Part shown: positions 35,215 through 46,544 of the stretch, one piece after another
Numbering within the stretch: position 1 is the first letter of the stretch
How the letters are laid out: each line of letters starts with the position of its first letter
Assembly (NCBI RefSeq): GCF_008973755.1
Contig: NZ_WBOM01000005.1
Span: 186,001-250,000, forward strand
DNA: 64,000 bases
Source of the DNA: Nitrincola alkalilacustris
GTDB taxonomy: Bacteria; Pseudomonadota; Gammaproteobacteria; Pseudomonadales; Balneatricaceae
Direction: 5' to 3'
The notes under the pieces: model-generated
Told to the model about the DNA's origin: nothing
Database searches by the model: none
What the model saw: the letters and a program-made list of their open reading frames with translations, nothing else
Made by a program: the position numbers and the translations under genes

Positions 35215-36768
35215 ATGATGACTGAACACAAACGCACTCATGTACTGGTGATCCTGGATGGCTGGGGCATCAATGAGGCGGCTGATGATAACGCCATATA
35301 CGCAGCGCGTACCCCGGTTTGGGATGAGCTGACACGTACCTGTGCCTGGAGCCGCATCCAGACATCCGGTCTGGCGGTTGGGTTGCCAGAAGGGCAGATG
35401 GGCAACTCAGAGGTCGGGCATATGAATATCGGTGCCGGCCGACCTGTATATCAGAACTTCACCCGTATCAACAAAGCGATCGAGGATGGCAGTTTTTTCC
35501 ATAATCCCGAACTTGAAAGAGTCATGGATCAGGCGCGGGATCAGGGCCGGGCAGTGCATCTGATCGGCCTGCTCTCGACCGGTGGCGTTCACAGTCATCT
35601 GGAGCATTTCAAGGCGGCCAGTCGCATGGCAGCTGATAAGGGGATTACAAAACTCTGGATACATGCGTTTCTGGATGGACGTGATACACCACCACGCAGT
35701 GCGCTGGAACCCTTGCAGGCGTTGGAAAGTACACTGCAGGAGATCGGTTGCGGCAGGATCGTCTCGGTAGTGGGGCGCTACTACGCCATGGATAGAGACA
35801 ACCGCTGGGATCGGGTGGAAAAAGCCTGGCAACTGCTGGTGAAAGGTCAGTCATCTCATCAGGCAGGCAGTGTGCGTGAGGCGGTCGAAGCGGCGTATGC
35901 CGAGGGTGTAGATGATGAGTTCTGCCCTCCCACCAGTATCTGCAGTGATACTCAGTCAGCGATCGGAATAGATCCTGAGGACAGCGTGATCTTCATGAAC
36001 TTCCGCCCCGATCGGGCCAGAGAACTGATGCGCGCGCTGATTGAGGATGATTTCACGGCGTTTGATAACCAGGGGCACCCATCCGCTGATCGTCTGGTGA
36101 CACTGACGCAGTATGCGGCAGATATTAACGCCAGCTGTGCTTTTCCACCCGAAACGTTGCATATGGGGCTGGGTGAATACCTGTCCGGTCTTGGCAGGAA
36201 GCAGTTGAGGCTGGCCGAAACGGAAAAATACGCGCATGTGACCTTCTTCTTCAATGGCGGCAGGGAAGAGGTATTCGAGGGCGAGTCACGTATTCTTGTG
36301 CCGTCACCTCAGGTGGCCACCTACGACCTGCAGCCTGAAATGAGCGCTCCAGAAGTGACACGCCATCTGGTGGAGGCGATCGGCAGTGGTGAGTATGACC
36401 TGATTGTCTGCAACTATGCCAATGGTGATATGGTCGGCCATACCGGCAACTTCTCTGCTGCTATCAAAGCGGTCGAAGCTGTGGATCGCTGTGTGGGTGA
36501 GGTGGTGGGTGCCGTACTGCGCAATCATGCTATCTGCCTGATCACGGCGGATCATGGTAATGTGGAGCAGATGCGCGATGATATCAATGATCAGCCGAAT
36601 ACCGCACACACCACCTTTCCGGTGCCGTTGTTGCTGGTGGGAGATGATGTTGGTGGTATCGGACTGGATGATGGTGCACTGTGTGATCTGGCACCGACAC
36701 TGCTGGATCTGATGGCTCTGCCACAACCGGCGCAGATGACAGGCCGATCACTGCTGCATAGGCAGTGA
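35215..36768 (+). CDS. gpmI: 2,3-bisphosphoglycerate-independent phosphoglycerate mutase
   Basis: Interconverts 3- and 2-phosphoglycerate using two Mn ions and a phosphoserine. 517 residues; ILDGWGIN at the N-terminus, catalytic Ser65 in GNSEVGHMNIGAGR, phosphatase-like metal motifs ITADHGNVEQM and NTAHTTFPVP. Probably cotranscribed with tpiA; the pairing is uncommon in gammaproteobacteria and may serve glycerol-fed gluconeogenesis. A perfect hairpin covers its stop codon. Confidence 0.96.
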   Translation: MMTEHKRTHVLVILDGWGINEAADDNAIYAARTPVWDELTRTCAWSRIQTSGLAVGLPEGQMGNSEVGHMNIGAGRPVYQNFTRINKAIEDGSFFHNPELERVMDQARDQGRAVHLIGLLSTGGVHSHLEHFKAASRMAADKGITKLWIHAFLDGRDTPPRSALEPLQALESTLQEIGCGRIVSVVGRYYAMDRDNRWDRVEKAWQLLVKGQSSHQAGSVREAVEAAYAEGVDDEFCPPTSICSDTQSAIGIDPEDSVIFMNFRPDRARELMRALIEDDFTAFDNQGHPSADRLVTLTQYAADINASCAFPPETLHMGLGEYLSGLGRKQLRLAETEKYAHVTFFFNGGREEVFEGESRILVPSPQVATYDLQPEMSAPEVTRHLVEAIGSGEYDLIVCNYANGDMVGHTGNFSAAIKAVEAVDRCVGEVVGAVLRNHAICLITADHGNVEQMRDDINDQPNTAHTTFPVPLLLVGDDVGGIGLDDGALCDLAPTLLDLMALPQPAQMTGRSLLHRQ

Positions 36769-36773
36769 TCGGC
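36743..36773 (+). terminator. Hairpin spanning the gpmI stop codon
   Basis: GCCGATCACTGC (36743-36754) pairs perfectly over 12 bp with GCAGTGATCGGC (36762-36773), loop TGCATAG. No T tract; a second, AGGAGGG/CCCTCCT hairpin follows near 36809-36829, shared with the convergent chemoreceptor end. Confidence 0.55.
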
Positions 36774-36814
36774 GCTGGGTCAGTACAGCCTGGAGGGCGT
36801 ACATGAAAGGAGGG

Positions 36815-38818
36815 TCAGTTGCCCTCCTGCAACTCGGCCGCCACAATCTGATCTTCGATACTATTAAGCAAATCAATGATCTCGGACGAGATGGTCGCTA
36901 CCTGATCATAACAGGCTTCAGCAGCATCAAACTCGCGCTGCTGTTTGAAATTGATAGCATCCTTGACACTGCTGTGCAGCCTCTCGTGAGGTTTCTCAAT
37001 CTCTTTCATCTCCGGGATATGGCCATATTTCTTCAGACCATCACTGTAATACCACTTGCCGAAGGCGCAGTCGTGATGGGATACCGCCTCCTGGAGTGTC
37101 AGTGTGCCCTTACCATCCAGATAGGAGCGCAGACGCGACTTCCACGACAGATGAGCTGACTTGGCTGCACTGAGGTCGATACCCTCAACGTTGGTTTCAA
37201 ACTGGGCCAGTTCGGTCATCAGACTCTGTATGTTATGGCTGATACCGGCGCCGGCGCTGACAGTCTGTTCTGAATAGCGGGTGGTGCGCCGAGCCAGTTC
37301 CGAGATGCTGTTGACATGGCGATCCATATCCTGAGCCACCTGGCTCTGCTCTTCAGCCGCTGTTGCTATCTGGGTGTTCATATCGCTGATCACACTCACC
37401 GCGCCGACGATTTCATCCAGTGCTTCACGTGCCTTGTTGGCTACGGTGACGGTTTCACGTGCACTGTCCTGGCTTTTGCCGATCGCTTCAACCGCCTGCG
37501 CGGATTGGGTCTGCAGGCGATCAATAATCTCCCGAATGCTTTCCGTTGACTGCTGAGTCCTCTGTGCCAGGGTTCTGACTTCATCGGCCACCACAGCAAA
37601 CCCTCTGCCCTGATCGCCTGCTCTGGCTGCTTCAATGGCGGCGTTCAGTGCCAGCAGATTGGTCTGTTCGGCGATGCCGGTGATGACCTCCAGGATTTTG
37701 CTTACCTCCTGGCTGTCCTGTGCCAGGTCACTGATCACATGACCTGACTGATCAACCTGTTCTGCTACCGCTTTGATACGCTCCACGGTTGTGATGATCT
37801 GCTTATGCCCGAAACCGGCTGCCTTGTTGGCACCTTCAGCGGCATCCGCTGCCTGTGAAGCGTTCTGAGAAACCTCCTGAATGGTGGCGGCCATCTCTGT
37901 AATCGCAGTGGCCACCTGGTCGATTGCTGCTTGCTGTGCCAAAGCACCACGGGTCGTATCATCAGCGGAGGTAACCACCTGATCGACACCTGTACTGACA
38001 CGGCTGGAGGTCTGCGTCACCTTGTGCAGCAGCTTGCCGATGCGCAGGATAATGCCGTTGTAGGCGATATAGTTCTGGCCTATCTCATTCTTGTCGTTAT
38101 CCACCTCAATCGGGCGCGAAAAATTACCGCTGCTGAGGATGCGCAGGTGATCACGCAGGTTTTTCACCTGACGCATCATCACTGTCAGGCCGAACACGCG
38201 GCCCATCACCACCAGCAACAACACTACGACACAGGCAAACAGCGCCACCATCTGCTGTTGTCGTGTTTCACGGTTGGCTTGCAGCTCCATCATATTCACT
38301 GCTGCGTGCATCGCCTCAAGCACAGTGACGGCATTGCTTTCCAGTGCCTGGGCATTGCTGCTGTCCGGCGTTGTCAGATACAGGTTGATACTCTGGCGAT
38401 ATGCCTCCCACGCGCGGCCGACACGCTCCAACTGCTGCCTGGCTTCATCATGCCTCACGGCACTGATGTTGCGGGCAGGGTCACCCTGCAGCAACGCACG
38501 ATGGTTCTGTTCAAAGGTGTTGATGGTGCGTTCCTGAACTGTCTTGTCCAGGTTGCCACCTGCTACCAGTAGCGTCTCCTTTGCCAACTTCTGGCTCAAC
38601 ATGCGCTGTGCGCCGGCCACGTTGATATTGGTGGCATCCGCACCGGTCGAAACATAGATCGTAAAGGCGGTCAGCAGTGTGACGGCAAACATTGCGATGT
38701 AGGAAAAGAGAAACTGCGAATCCAGTGAGCGCAGCCCAACCATGCTGAGCATAGACTCCAGAATTTTGCCGACTCGAAAGCGCAAGCCCTTTTTCTGTAC
38801 CTGATATTTGAAATCCAT
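36815..38818 (-). CDS. Chemoreceptor with PilJ-like sensor and C-terminal zinc-binding (CZB) domain
   Basis: 667 residues. TM1 ([21 protein letters not shown]), periplasmic PilJ/NIT-like domain with [18 protein letters not shown]2 ([20 protein letters not shown]), HAMP, MCP signalling domain with [33 protein letters not shown], then a CZB domain: [16 protein letters not shown], and HERLH. CZB domains coordinate zinc through three His and one Cys and tune signalling, for example to hypochlorite or free zinc. ATG 38818 follows AGAGGA; the longer start at 38857 is less likely. Confidence 0.9.
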   Translation of the reverse strand: MDFKYQVQKKGLRFRVGKILESMLSMVGLRSLDSQFLFSYIAMFAVTLLTAFTIYVSTGADATNINVAGAQRMLSQKLAKETLLVAGGNLDKTVQERTINTFEQNHRALLQGDPARNISAVRHDEARQQLERVGRAWEAYRQSINLYLTTPDSSNAQALESNAVTVLEAMHAAVNMMELQANRETRQQQMVALFACVVVLLLVVMGRVFGLTVMMRQVKNLRDHLRILSSGNFSRPIEVDNDKNEIGQNYIAYNGIILRIGKLLHKVTQTSSRVSTGVDQVVTSADDTTRGALAQQAAIDQVATAITEMAATIQEVSQNASQAADAAEGANKAAGFGHKQIITTVERIKAVAEQVDQSGHVISDLAQDSQEVSKILEVITGIAEQTNLLALNAAIEAARAGDQGRGFAVVADEVRTLAQRTQQSTESIREIIDRLQTQSAQAVEAIGKSQDSARETVTVANKAREALDEIVGAVSVISDMNTQIATAAEEQSQVAQDMDRHVNSISELARRTTRYSEQTVSAGAGISHNIQSLMTELAQFETNVEGIDLSAAKSAHLSWKSRLRSYLDGKGTLTLQEAVSHHDCAFGKWYYSDGLKKYGHIPEMKEIEKPHERLHSSVKDAINFKQQREFDAAEACYDQVATISSEIIDLLNSIEDQIVAAELQEGN

Positions 38819-39075
38819 ACGCCGATCCTCTTTATAACTCTTGAAATAGCTTTTCAAAGCGCTTTACAAAAGACTATCACTGCAGTGCTATTCTGCCAGT
38901 GAATGTTCCGATTTCCGTGGTGGAAATATTGATGCGCAATATTCTAGTTGAATTGGTGGGTGTATTTATTGTCTCAAGTCAGGTTCGGGCAGTTTGAATG
39001 TCTGGCTGCTATCTTTATTAAGTCTTTAATTGCTTAGAAGTGCTTCAACTACTTAAACCAGACGGGAGGATCGAG

Positions 39076-41793
39076 ATGCCACATCAGACACCAATGGATG
39101 ACCAGCTTCAGGCAGGGAACAGATCCTATCGCTATTTCAGCCTGGCAAAGGCCGCAGCAGAGTATGGTGATATCAGTCGCCTGCCTTTTTCGCTCAAGGT
39201 TCTGCTGGAGAACCTGCTGCGCAACCTTGATGGCACGACTGTCACGCAGCAGGATATTCAGGCACTGGTCGATTGGCAGAAAAGTGGTCGTTCCGATCAT
39301 GAGATCGCCTTTCGCCCTGCCAGGGTGCTGATGCAAGACTTCACCGGCGTGCCGGCGGTTGTGGATCTGGCGGCGATGCGTGAGGCCGTGGTCGCGCTGG
39401 GCGACAACCCGGATAAGATCAACCCACTGTCTCCCGTAGATCTGGTGATTGACCACTCCGTTATGGTGGATCGTTTTGCAACGGCAGATGCCTTCCGCGA
39501 GAATGTGGATATTGAGATGCAGCGCAACGCCGAGCGCTATGTCTTCTTGCGCTGGGGGCAGACCGCTTTCAGTAATTTTCGTGTCGTGCCGCCGGGTACA
39601 GGTATCTGTCATCAGGTCAACCTTGAATACCTTGGACAGACTGTCTGGGCGCATCAGGAGGATGACGGCTGGCTCGCCTATCCAGACACGTTGGTAGGGA
39701 CAGACTCACACACCACCATGATCAATGGCCTGGCGGTGCTCGGCTGGGGTGTCGGCGGAATAGAGGCAGAGGCCGCCATGCTCGGGCAGCCGGTATCTAT
39801 GCTGATTCCGGAAGTGGTGGGTTTCAAACTGAATGGAAAACTGCCGGAAGGGATCACCGCGACCGATCTGGTATTAACGGTGACGCAGATGCTGCGCAGG
39901 CATGGCGTGGTCGGTAAGTTTGTCGAGTTTTATGGTGATGGCCTCGCTGACCTGCCGCTGGCGGATCGCGCCACTATTGCCAATATGGCACCGGAATATG
40001 GTGCGACCTGCGGCTTCTTCCCGGTGGATGATGTCACGCTGGAATATATGCGTCTGACGGGCCGTGATGATGAGGTTGTGGAGCGGGTAGAAGCCTATTG
40101 CAAGGCACAGGGCATGTGGCGAGAACCTGGCCATGAGCCGATCTTCACCGAGACGCTGAGCCTGGATATGTCATCAGTTGAGGCCAGTCTTGCCGGTCCG
40201 AAACGACCACAGGATCGTGTGTCGTTGTCTGAAGTGCAGCGCGCCTTTTATGACTTTATGGATCTTCATGGAGCACCGGTCACTGACAAGGAGGATGCGC
40301 GCCTGTTGGATGAAGGTGGTGGCCAGGAAGAGGGGCATGACTCTGATGAGGCGGAGCACCTGCCGGATGAGTGGGTGCAGAGATTGCCCCATGGCGTGGT
40401 AGTGATTGCCGCCATCACCTCCTGCACCAATACATCCAACCCCAGTGTGCTGATGGCTGCAGGACTGCTGGCGAAAAAAGCGCTGGCCAAGGGACTGCAG
40501 CGCAAGCCCTGGGTAAAAAGCTCTCTGGCACCGGGTTCCAAAGTGGTCACGGAGTATCTGGAGGCCGCAGGGCTGAATCAGTATCTGGATCAACTGGGCT
40601 TCCAACTGGTCGGCTATGGCTGCACCACCTGTATCGGTAACTCAGGCCCATTGGCCGAGGAGATTGAAAAGGTCATAGATCAGAAGGATCTGGTGGTCGC
40701 TTCAGTGTTGTCGGGCAACCGAAACTTCGAAGGGCGTGTCCATCCGCTGGTGAAAACCAACTGGCTGGCTTCACCGCCTCTGGTGGTGGCCTACGCATTG
40801 GCCGGTACGGTCAGGATCGATCTGACAAGCGAACCCCTGGGAGTTGATAATCAGGGCCAGCCTGTCTATCTGAAGGATATCTGGCCAGATAACGCCGAGA
40901 TAGCCCGAGCGGTGGAGGAGGTTAAAACCCAGATGTTCCGTAAGGAGTATGCGGAAGTATTCAACGGGGATGAGCACTGGCAGTCCATCGACGTACCCAA
41001 GCAGAAAACCTACGCCTGGCCGGATTCCACCTATATCCGCCAACCGCCTTTCTTCGAAGGGATGCAACGCACCCCTGATGTGATAGGCGATGTCGAGAAT
41101 GCAGCCGTGCTCGCTATGCTTGGTGATTCGGTCACTACTGACCATATCTCACCCGCCGGCTCAATCAAGACAGACAGTCCGGCCGGACGATATCTGCAGT
41201 CTTTGGGCGTGGCGCCACATGACTTCAACTCCTATGGTTCGCGCCGTGGCAATCATGAGGTGATGATGCGTGGCACCTTTGCCAATATTCGCATCCGAAA
41301 CGAGATGACGCCGGGAGTGGAGGGCGGCGTAACTCGCCACTACCCTGATGCGGAACACATGGATATCTATGATGCCGCGATGGCTTATGCAGCCGAGTCT
41401 GTGCCGCTGGTGCTGATCGCCGGCAAGGAGTATGGCACCGGATCATCACGCGATTGGGCAGCCAAGGGGGCGCGTCTGCTGGGTGTTCGGGCCGTGATCG
41501 CAGAGTCCTACGAGCGCATACACAGATCAAATCTGGTTGGCATGGGCGTATTGCCACTGCAGTTCGAGTCAGGTCAGTCCCGCAAGACACTACAGCTCAA
41601 GGGGGATGAACGGATCAGTATTCAGGGGCTCAATCATCTGCAACCGAAGCAGCAGGTGGAGGTTTTGATACAGCGCGCTGATGGCAGTCATGAAAAGATC
41701 AAGACACTCTGCCGTATCGATACCGGTAACGAGCTGTCCTATTTTCAGCATGGCGGTATACTGCATTTTGTGCTGAGAAATCTGATTGATTGA
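39076..41793 (+). CDS. acnA: Aconitate hydratase A
   Basis: Citrate-isocitrate isomerase of the TCA cycle with a 4Fe-4S cluster. 905 residues, the AcnA/IRP-type length. Cluster cysteines are in [13 protein letters not shown] and [14 protein letters not shown]; substrate-site segments [26 protein letters not shown] and [16 protein letters not shown] are intact. ATG 39076 is chosen (GGGAGGA upstream). Between this gene and the chemoreceptor (38819-39075) only promoter sequence is expected. Confidence 0.96.
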   Translation: MPHQTPMDDQLQAGNRSYRYFSLAKAAAEYGDISRLPFSLKVLLENLLRNLDGTTVTQQDIQALVDWQKSGRSDHEIAFRPARVLMQDFTGVPAVVDLAAMREAVVALGDNPDKINPLSPVDLVIDHSVMVDRFATADAFRENVDIEMQRNAERYVFLRWGQTAFSNFRVVPPGTGICHQVNLEYLGQTVWAHQEDDGWLAYPDTLVGTDSHTTMINGLAVLGWGVGGIEAEAAMLGQPVSMLIPEVVGFKLNGKLPEGITATDLVLTVTQMLRRHGVVGKFVEFYGDGLADLPLADRATIANMAPEYGATCGFFPVDDVTLEYMRLTGRDDEVVERVEAYCKAQGMWREPGHEPIFTETLSLDMSSVEASLAGPKRPQDRVSLSEVQRAFYDFMDLHGAPVTDKEDARLLDEGGGQEEGHDSDEAEHLPDEWVQRLPHGVVVIAAITSCTNTSNPSVLMAAGLLAKKALAKGLQRKPWVKSSLAPGSKVVTEYLEAAGLNQYLDQLGFQLVGYGCTTCIGNSGPLAEEIEKVIDQKDLVVASVLSGNRNFEGRVHPLVKTNWLASPPLVVAYALAGTVRIDLTSEPLGVDNQGQPVYLKDIWPDNAEIARAVEEVKTQMFRKEYAEVFNGDEHWQSIDVPKQKTYAWPDSTYIRQPPFFEGMQRTPDVIGDVENAAVLAMLGDSVTTDHISPAGSIKTDSPAGRYLQSLGVAPHDFNSYGSRRGNHEVMMRGTFANIRIRNEMTPGVEGGVTRHYPDAEHMDIYDAAMAYAAESVPLVLIAGKEYGTGSSRDWAAKGARLLGVRAVIAESYERIHRSNLVGMGVLPLQFESGQSRKTLQLKGDERISIQGLNHLQPKQQVEVLIQRADGSHEKIKTLCRIDTGNELSYFQHGGILHFVLRNLID

Positions 41794-41883
41794 TCTGGAT
41801 CGTCTATAGGACTAATGTCCATTGACAGAGCTTGTGCAGCAACATAGTTTGTACGGCACAAAAAACCTTGCAGAGATTAGGGA

Positions 41884-44499
41884 ATGTCTGTGGTCCGAAA
41901 TGTAGTTGATTTTTTCCGCACTCTGCGGGGGTTTGTATTTGCCACGATCATGGCGGTAACGCTGGCTGTTTTTCTGGGCGTTACCCTGGCTGCCTCGCTG
42001 CTCTATGAAAATATCATCGCCCGTCAGGCTGAGCAGACCTCAAGCACCATCGCCAATCAGACCTTCAACTCGATGTTTCAGGTGATGCGTCAGGGTTGGA
42101 CGCGCTATGAGCTGGAAGATTTCATGGCATCCACCAAAGCGGCGTTTGTCGACACCCCTTTCGAAATGGAGATCTATCGCGGAGCCCTGGTTGAAGCTAT
42201 CTACGGCACCATAGATCAACCGCCTGCTGATCAGGAGGTGGCTGCCGCTTTTGCCGGGCAGGGTGAAAGAGTGATTCAGCAGGATGATGTCGTCCGGCGC
42301 ATCTTTCCGTTGGTAACACGCACCGAATGTCTGGCCTGTCACAGCAATGCGACCCCCGGTGAGGTACTCGGTGTGATCGATCTGCGTCAGGATCTGAAGC
42401 CGATCAGTGCCGAAATGCGCCGTAATTATGTGGTGCTGTTTCTGCTCTGTGGCGTCATTGTGTTCCTGATTGCCACGGCACTATCGGCGTTTGCCGTTTC
42501 TCGCATCAATCGCGCTATTCATCAGTTCGGCTCCCGGGTTGAAGAAGTCAACTCCGTCAAGGACCTGAAGGAGATGGATGTCAGCGATGTGGATTTCTAT
42601 TTTGATGAGTTCAACCAATCCTTCGGCCATATCAACGAGCTGGTCGAGCGCCTCAAGGATGTTGCCGTTGATAAGGATATCCTCGAGTTCGAGATCCGGC
42701 TGCTCAGCAAGTTCATCATCACCTCGGAAGTGGTCCGGGACTGGCGCGAGTTTATCAAGGATCTGCTGATCGATATCAATACCATCATCAAGGCGCATAC
42801 ACTCGTCACCATCTTTCAGGTGGAAGAGGAGGGGTACGAGCTGGAGGTGTTCTGGTATATCGATGTATCGGAAGAGACACGCGTGGAGTTTGAGCGGATC
42901 GTCAAGCTTCAGATGGAGTCCAGCGAGCACTTCCATAAGGGTGTGCCTGTGCTGAATATACTGCACCATGTCGCGCATACCGAATATGACAACAATGGCA
43001 ACCTGTTGCAGCTGACCTCTGAAGATATCGAGTTGCAGACCAAATCCCTGCTGCTGGAAACCCCCAAGATAGGTGGTGTGGTGGGGATCGGTGTGCAGTC
43101 GGAGATGGCGCGTGACCCGATCCGTCATATCGTGATCGACAGTATTCTTACTACACTGCTCAACCTGGTGGGATCGGTCAAGGCGATCTACAAATACACC
43201 AAGGATCTGGAGTACTACGCCACACGCGACCCACTTACCAGCCTGCATAATCAGCGCATGTTCCGTGAACTGCTTGGATATGAGGTCGGCCGTGCGTCGC
43301 GCCATGACGAAACCTTCGCATTGCTGATGCTGGATCTGGACAACTTCAAGACGGTGAACGACCGCTATGGACATGCCTTCGGGGATCAGTTCCTGCAGGC
43401 GTTTGCCAGTGTGCTGGAGCATGCGATCCGCCCAGGAGATTTTCTGTCGCGCTACGGTGGCGATGAGTTCACCATCATCCTGCCCGAGGCGAGCGAAGAG
43501 CAGGCCTATACCGTGGCTAATCGAATCGCTGATTCGCTGGGCAAGCTGATGCTGCCAGCCCCGGATGGCAGCCCGGTGCGAGCCACCACCTCCATCGGTA
43601 TTGCCGTGTATCCTCATCATGCCCAGGACCCGCGTGATCTGTTTCTGGTGGCCGATAACATGATGTACAAGGCCAAGCGCAGCGGTAAGAACTCAATTGC
43701 CGTACCGGATGAGCATGAGATGGCAGAAGTGTTCAAGCAGGTGGGCGAGAAAAATCTGATGGTGCTCAATGCACTGGAAGAGAAACGGATCGTGCCTTAC
43801 TTCCAGCCGATTGCCGACCTGAACACTGGTGAAGTGATCATTCATGAACTGCTGATGCGTATTCAGATAGGTGATCAGATAGTACCCGCCGGTGAGTTCA
43901 TCGACGTGGCTGAATCTATCGGGGTGGTGCATAAGATGGACTACCTGCTGATTGAAAAAGCCTTCGCACAGATGCATGAGCAAAACTACGAAGGCATGCT
44001 GTTTATCAACCTGTCGCCAAAATCGCTGATTATCGGCGAGTTCATCGCTCGTGTGCGACAGTTGGCGATCGAGTACAGCATAGAGCCGCGCCGTATCGTG
44101 TTCGAGATCACAGAGCGCGAAACCGTCAGCAACCTTGCATTGCTTGAGCGCTTCGTGCTGGATCTGAAGCTGGAAGGGTTCAACTTTGCCATTGATGACT
44201 TCGGCTCGGGCTTCTCATCCTTCCACTACATCAAACAGTTCCCGATCGATGTGATCAAGATCGAAGGGGAGTTCATCCGCAATATGCTGCAGGATGCCAA
44301 ATACATGGCATTCGTCAAAAGTATCGTGACCCTGGCCCAGAACCTGGGTATGAAAACCATTGCCGAGTTTGTTGAAGATGCAGAAGTGATGGCCGCAGTG
44401 CGTGATCTGGGAATCGATTATGCCCAGGGCTACTTCGTCGGCATGCCGGATCCGGCACTGATGGCCCGCTATCCGACAGATCCAGGCAGGGAGGCCTGA
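41884..44499 (+). CDS. Membrane GGDEF-EAL protein with periplasmic haem-c type sensor
   Basis: 871 residues. TM1 about 15-42, periplasmic sensor with a single CLACH haem-c motif (149-153), TM2 about 183-206, linker and GAF-like region, GGDEF domain with RYGGDEF (active site 525-529) and I-site RPGD (516-519), then EAL. The EAL motif reads HELLMRI, which keeps ExLxR; NLSPKSL, EITERE, DDFGSGFSSF and IKIEGEFI residues are present. Both synthase and phosphodiesterase activity are thus possible. The haem suggests redox or gas sensing (DUF3365/Tll0287-like). Confidence 0.88.
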   Translation: MSVVRNVVDFFRTLRGFVFATIMAVTLAVFLGVTLAASLLYENIIARQAEQTSSTIANQTFNSMFQVMRQGWTRYELEDFMASTKAAFVDTPFEMEIYRGALVEAIYGTIDQPPADQEVAAAFAGQGERVIQQDDVVRRIFPLVTRTECLACHSNATPGEVLGVIDLRQDLKPISAEMRRNYVVLFLLCGVIVFLIATALSAFAVSRINRAIHQFGSRVEEVNSVKDLKEMDVSDVDFYFDEFNQSFGHINELVERLKDVAVDKDILEFEIRLLSKFIITSEVVRDWREFIKDLLIDINTIIKAHTLVTIFQVEEEGYELEVFWYIDVSEETRVEFERIVKLQMESSEHFHKGVPVLNILHHVAHTEYDNNGNLLQLTSEDIELQTKSLLLETPKIGGVVGIGVQSEMARDPIRHIVIDSILTTLLNLVGSVKAIYKYTKDLEYYATRDPLTSLHNQRMFRELLGYEVGRASRHDETFALLMLDLDNFKTVNDRYGHAFGDQFLQAFASVLEHAIRPGDFLSRYGGDEFTIILPEASEEQAYTVANRIADSLGKLMLPAPDGSPVRATTSIGIAVYPHHAQDPRDLFLVADNMMYKAKRSGKNSIAVPDEHEMAEVFKQVGEKNLMVLNALEEKRIVPYFQPIADLNTGEVIIHELLMRIQIGDQIVPAGEFIDVAESIGVVHKMDYLLIEKAFAQMHEQNYEGMLFINLSPKSLIIGEFIARVRQLAIEYSIEPRRIVFEITERETVSNLALLERFVLDLKLEGFNFAIDDFGSGFSSFHYIKQFPIDVIKIEGEFIRNMLQDAKYMAFVKSIVTLAQNLGMKTIAEFVEDAEVMAAVRDLGIDYAQGYFVGMPDPALMARYPTDPGREA

Positions 44500-44701
44500 T
44501 CTGTTTTATCCCCCTACTAAACTTCAGGTTATATCGGTTCTGGTTTAAAATTGGGCAATCTTATTCGATTGAACTATATTGTTACCAGTAATCAGTATTT
44601 AGCGCTGGTTAGTATTTGAATTTACAATCCTTTCACGTCGATGGCGGGACAAGTCCAGCTATCGTGTTTCCAGGATCAAACGATAATAACAGGTAGGCAT
44701 C

Positions 44702-45019
44702 ATGAACAGGCTTCGATTTGTTTTTTCCACGGCTCTGCTGGTGATCGCTGTGCAAGCTCATGCCAGTGAGACGTACGACGACGCTCAGATGGCAGTGATG
44801 GCCGGTAGCTGCGCCAACTGCCATGGCACCGATGGCAAAATGGCGGGAGCTGTGCCGCCGCTGGCTGGGCGCTCCCAGGCCGCGATGGAAGCGCAACTGC
44901 TCTCTTTCAAGCATGACGAGAACACTCAGGCGACGGTGATGAACCGCATTGCCAAAGGTTTCTCCGATGAAGAGCTGTCTGCGCTGGCTGCACACTATGC
45001 CGCGATCAACCCGAACTGA
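44702..45019 (+). CDS. fccA: Periplasmic c-type cytochrome, sulfide dehydrogenase subunit
   Basis: 105 residues; signal peptide (RLRFVFSTALLVIAVQAHA-SE), one haem site GSCANCHG near residue 36-43 and a distal Met in the DEENT/ATVMNRIA region as sixth ligand. Single-haem class I cytochrome. Ten bases separate it from the flavoprotein gene, so it is presumably the electron acceptor of the flavocytochrome c complex. No sox genes are in the window. Confidence 0.85.
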   Translation: MNRLRFVFSTALLVIAVQAHASETYDDAQMAVMAGSCANCHGTDGKMAGAVPPLAGRSQAAMEAQLLSFKHDENTQATVMNRIAKGFSDEELSALAAHYAAINPN

Positions 45020-45029
45020 GGAGCGTGAG

Positions 45030-46352
45030 ATGAGCACCAAAACAAGCAAGCAAGCTGTATCCCTGTCGCGCCGCCGCGCCCTGCAAACCCTGAGTGCTGC
45101 CGCAGCGTTGCCGGTGCTGGGTGGATTTGCGCCCTCCGTTCTGTCCGCCACGCAGTCGATTGGCCGTGTTGTTGTGGTCGGTGGTGGCTTTGGCGGAGCA
45201 ACTGCAGCCAAATACCTTAAAATCGCCAATCCGGCAATTGATGTCACACTGGTTGAACCGGCACTGCGCTTCTATACCTGCCCCTTCAGCAACCTGTTTC
45301 TGGGTGGGCTGCGAACCTTCGACTCCATCAGCCACGGCTATGATGAGCTACGCGATCGCTACGGTGTGGTGGTATTACATGCGATGGCCAGCGAAGTGGA
45401 CTCCGAACATCATCGCGTGACCCTGAACGATGGCACCGTGTTGGATTATGACCGTTTGATCCTGTCGCCCGGTATCGATATCCGTTGGGATGGGATAGAA
45501 GGCTATGATGAAGAGGCTGCTGAGGAAGTCCCACATGCCTGGAAAGCAGGCGCACAGACCGAACTGCTCAAGAGCCAGATCGAATCGATGGATGATGGCG
45601 GGGTATTCATGCTCACGGCACCTGCCAACCCCTTCCGTTGCCCACCGGGGCCCTATGAACGGGTCAGTATGGTCGCACACTACCTGAAGCAGCATAAACC
45701 CCGCTCCAAAGTGATCATACTGGACGCCAAAGACAGCTTCTCCAAACAGGGCTTGTTCCAGGAAGGGTGGCAGGCCGTATATGGTGACATGATCGAATGG
45801 GTCAGCCTTTCGAACGACGGTAAAGTGATCCGTGTGGACGCAGCAAACCGCGAAGTGGAAACCGAGTTCGGTGAGATCCACCGCCCCGACGTACTCAACG
45901 TGGTGCCACCACAGAAAGCCGGCTGGATAGCTGTTCGCGCAGGTGTGACGGACGCCTCAGGCTGGGTTCCAGTGAAACCGGACACCTTCGAGTCGCAACT
46001 GGTTAAAGATATCTACGTGGTTGGGGATGCCACCATCGCAGGTCCGATGCCTAAATCAGGCTTCTGCGCCAGTGCCCAGGCAAAAGTGGCTGCTGCCGCT
46101 ATCGCCGCATCCTTCGAAGGCCGCGAATCACCAGATCCCTACTGGATCAACACCTGCTACAGCCTGATCTCTCCCGATTACGGCATCTCTGTCGCCGGCG
46201 TTTATCGCGTCCAAGATGGCGAAATCATCAGCGTGCCTGACTCCGGCGGCGTCAGCCCAACTGGCGCACCCGCAAGCGTGCGTGCACGTGAAGCCGAGTA
46301 TGCAGTCGGCTGGTATCGCGCTATCTGTCAGGATACCTGGGGCAGCGCCTGA
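45030..46352 (+). CDS. fccB: Flavocytochrome c sulfide dehydrogenase, flavoprotein subunit
   Basis: 440 residues. Tat signal SLSRRRALQTLSAAAALPVL (residues 11-30), then FAD motif RVVVVGGGFGGATAAKYL. FCSD-type cysteines: FYTCPFSNLFLGG, GFCASAQAK and NTCYSLISPDYGISV in the C-terminal flavin-binding domain. Oxidises sulfide to sulfur/polysulfide in the periplasm. ATG 45030 has GAGGAG upstream; the longer start at 44949 lies inside the cytochrome gene. Confidence 0.92.
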   Translation: MSTKTSKQAVSLSRRRALQTLSAAAALPVLGGFAPSVLSATQSIGRVVVVGGGFGGATAAKYLKIANPAIDVTLVEPALRFYTCPFSNLFLGGLRTFDSISHGYDELRDRYGVVVLHAMASEVDSEHHRVTLNDGTVLDYDRLILSPGIDIRWDGIEGYDEEAAEEVPHAWKAGAQTELLKSQIESMDDGGVFMLTAPANPFRCPPGPYERVSMVAHYLKQHKPRSKVIILDAKDSFSKQGLFQEGWQAVYGDMIEWVSLSNDGKVIRVDAANREVETEFGEIHRPDVLNVVPPQKAGWIAVRAGVTDASGWVPVKPDTFESQLVKDIYVVGDATIAGPMPKSGFCASAQAKVAAAAIAASFEGRESPDPYWINTCYSLISPDYGISVAGVYRVQDGEIISVPDSGGVSPTGAPASVRAREAEYAVGWYRAICQDTWGSA

Positions 46353-46359
46353 TCCATCA

Positions 46360-46393
46360 GGCCGGGGGATTATCTGCTCCCGGCCGTTTATTT
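46360..46393 (+). terminator. Terminator of fccAB
   Basis: GGCCGGGGG-loop-CTCCCGGCC followed by GTTTATTT, 7 bp after the fccB stop. Confidence 0.8.
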
Positions 46394-46544
46394 AGCCTCT
46401 GTATAATGTGCCATCAGATCAAGAAAATCGTGACACAGGGAATGCAACCCTAATGAGTGACAATTGGCGCTGACTATATTCATGTGCTTACCGGCTATCC
46501 CAGATTGCAGGTAACGCATAACCATGCGCCACCTCGGGAACGGT

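Noticed and set aside
42481-43620. 379-codon antisense ORF
   Set aside because: Lies wholly antisense to the GGDEF/EAL gene, whose domain motifs are continuous; no ribosome site or recognisable domain.
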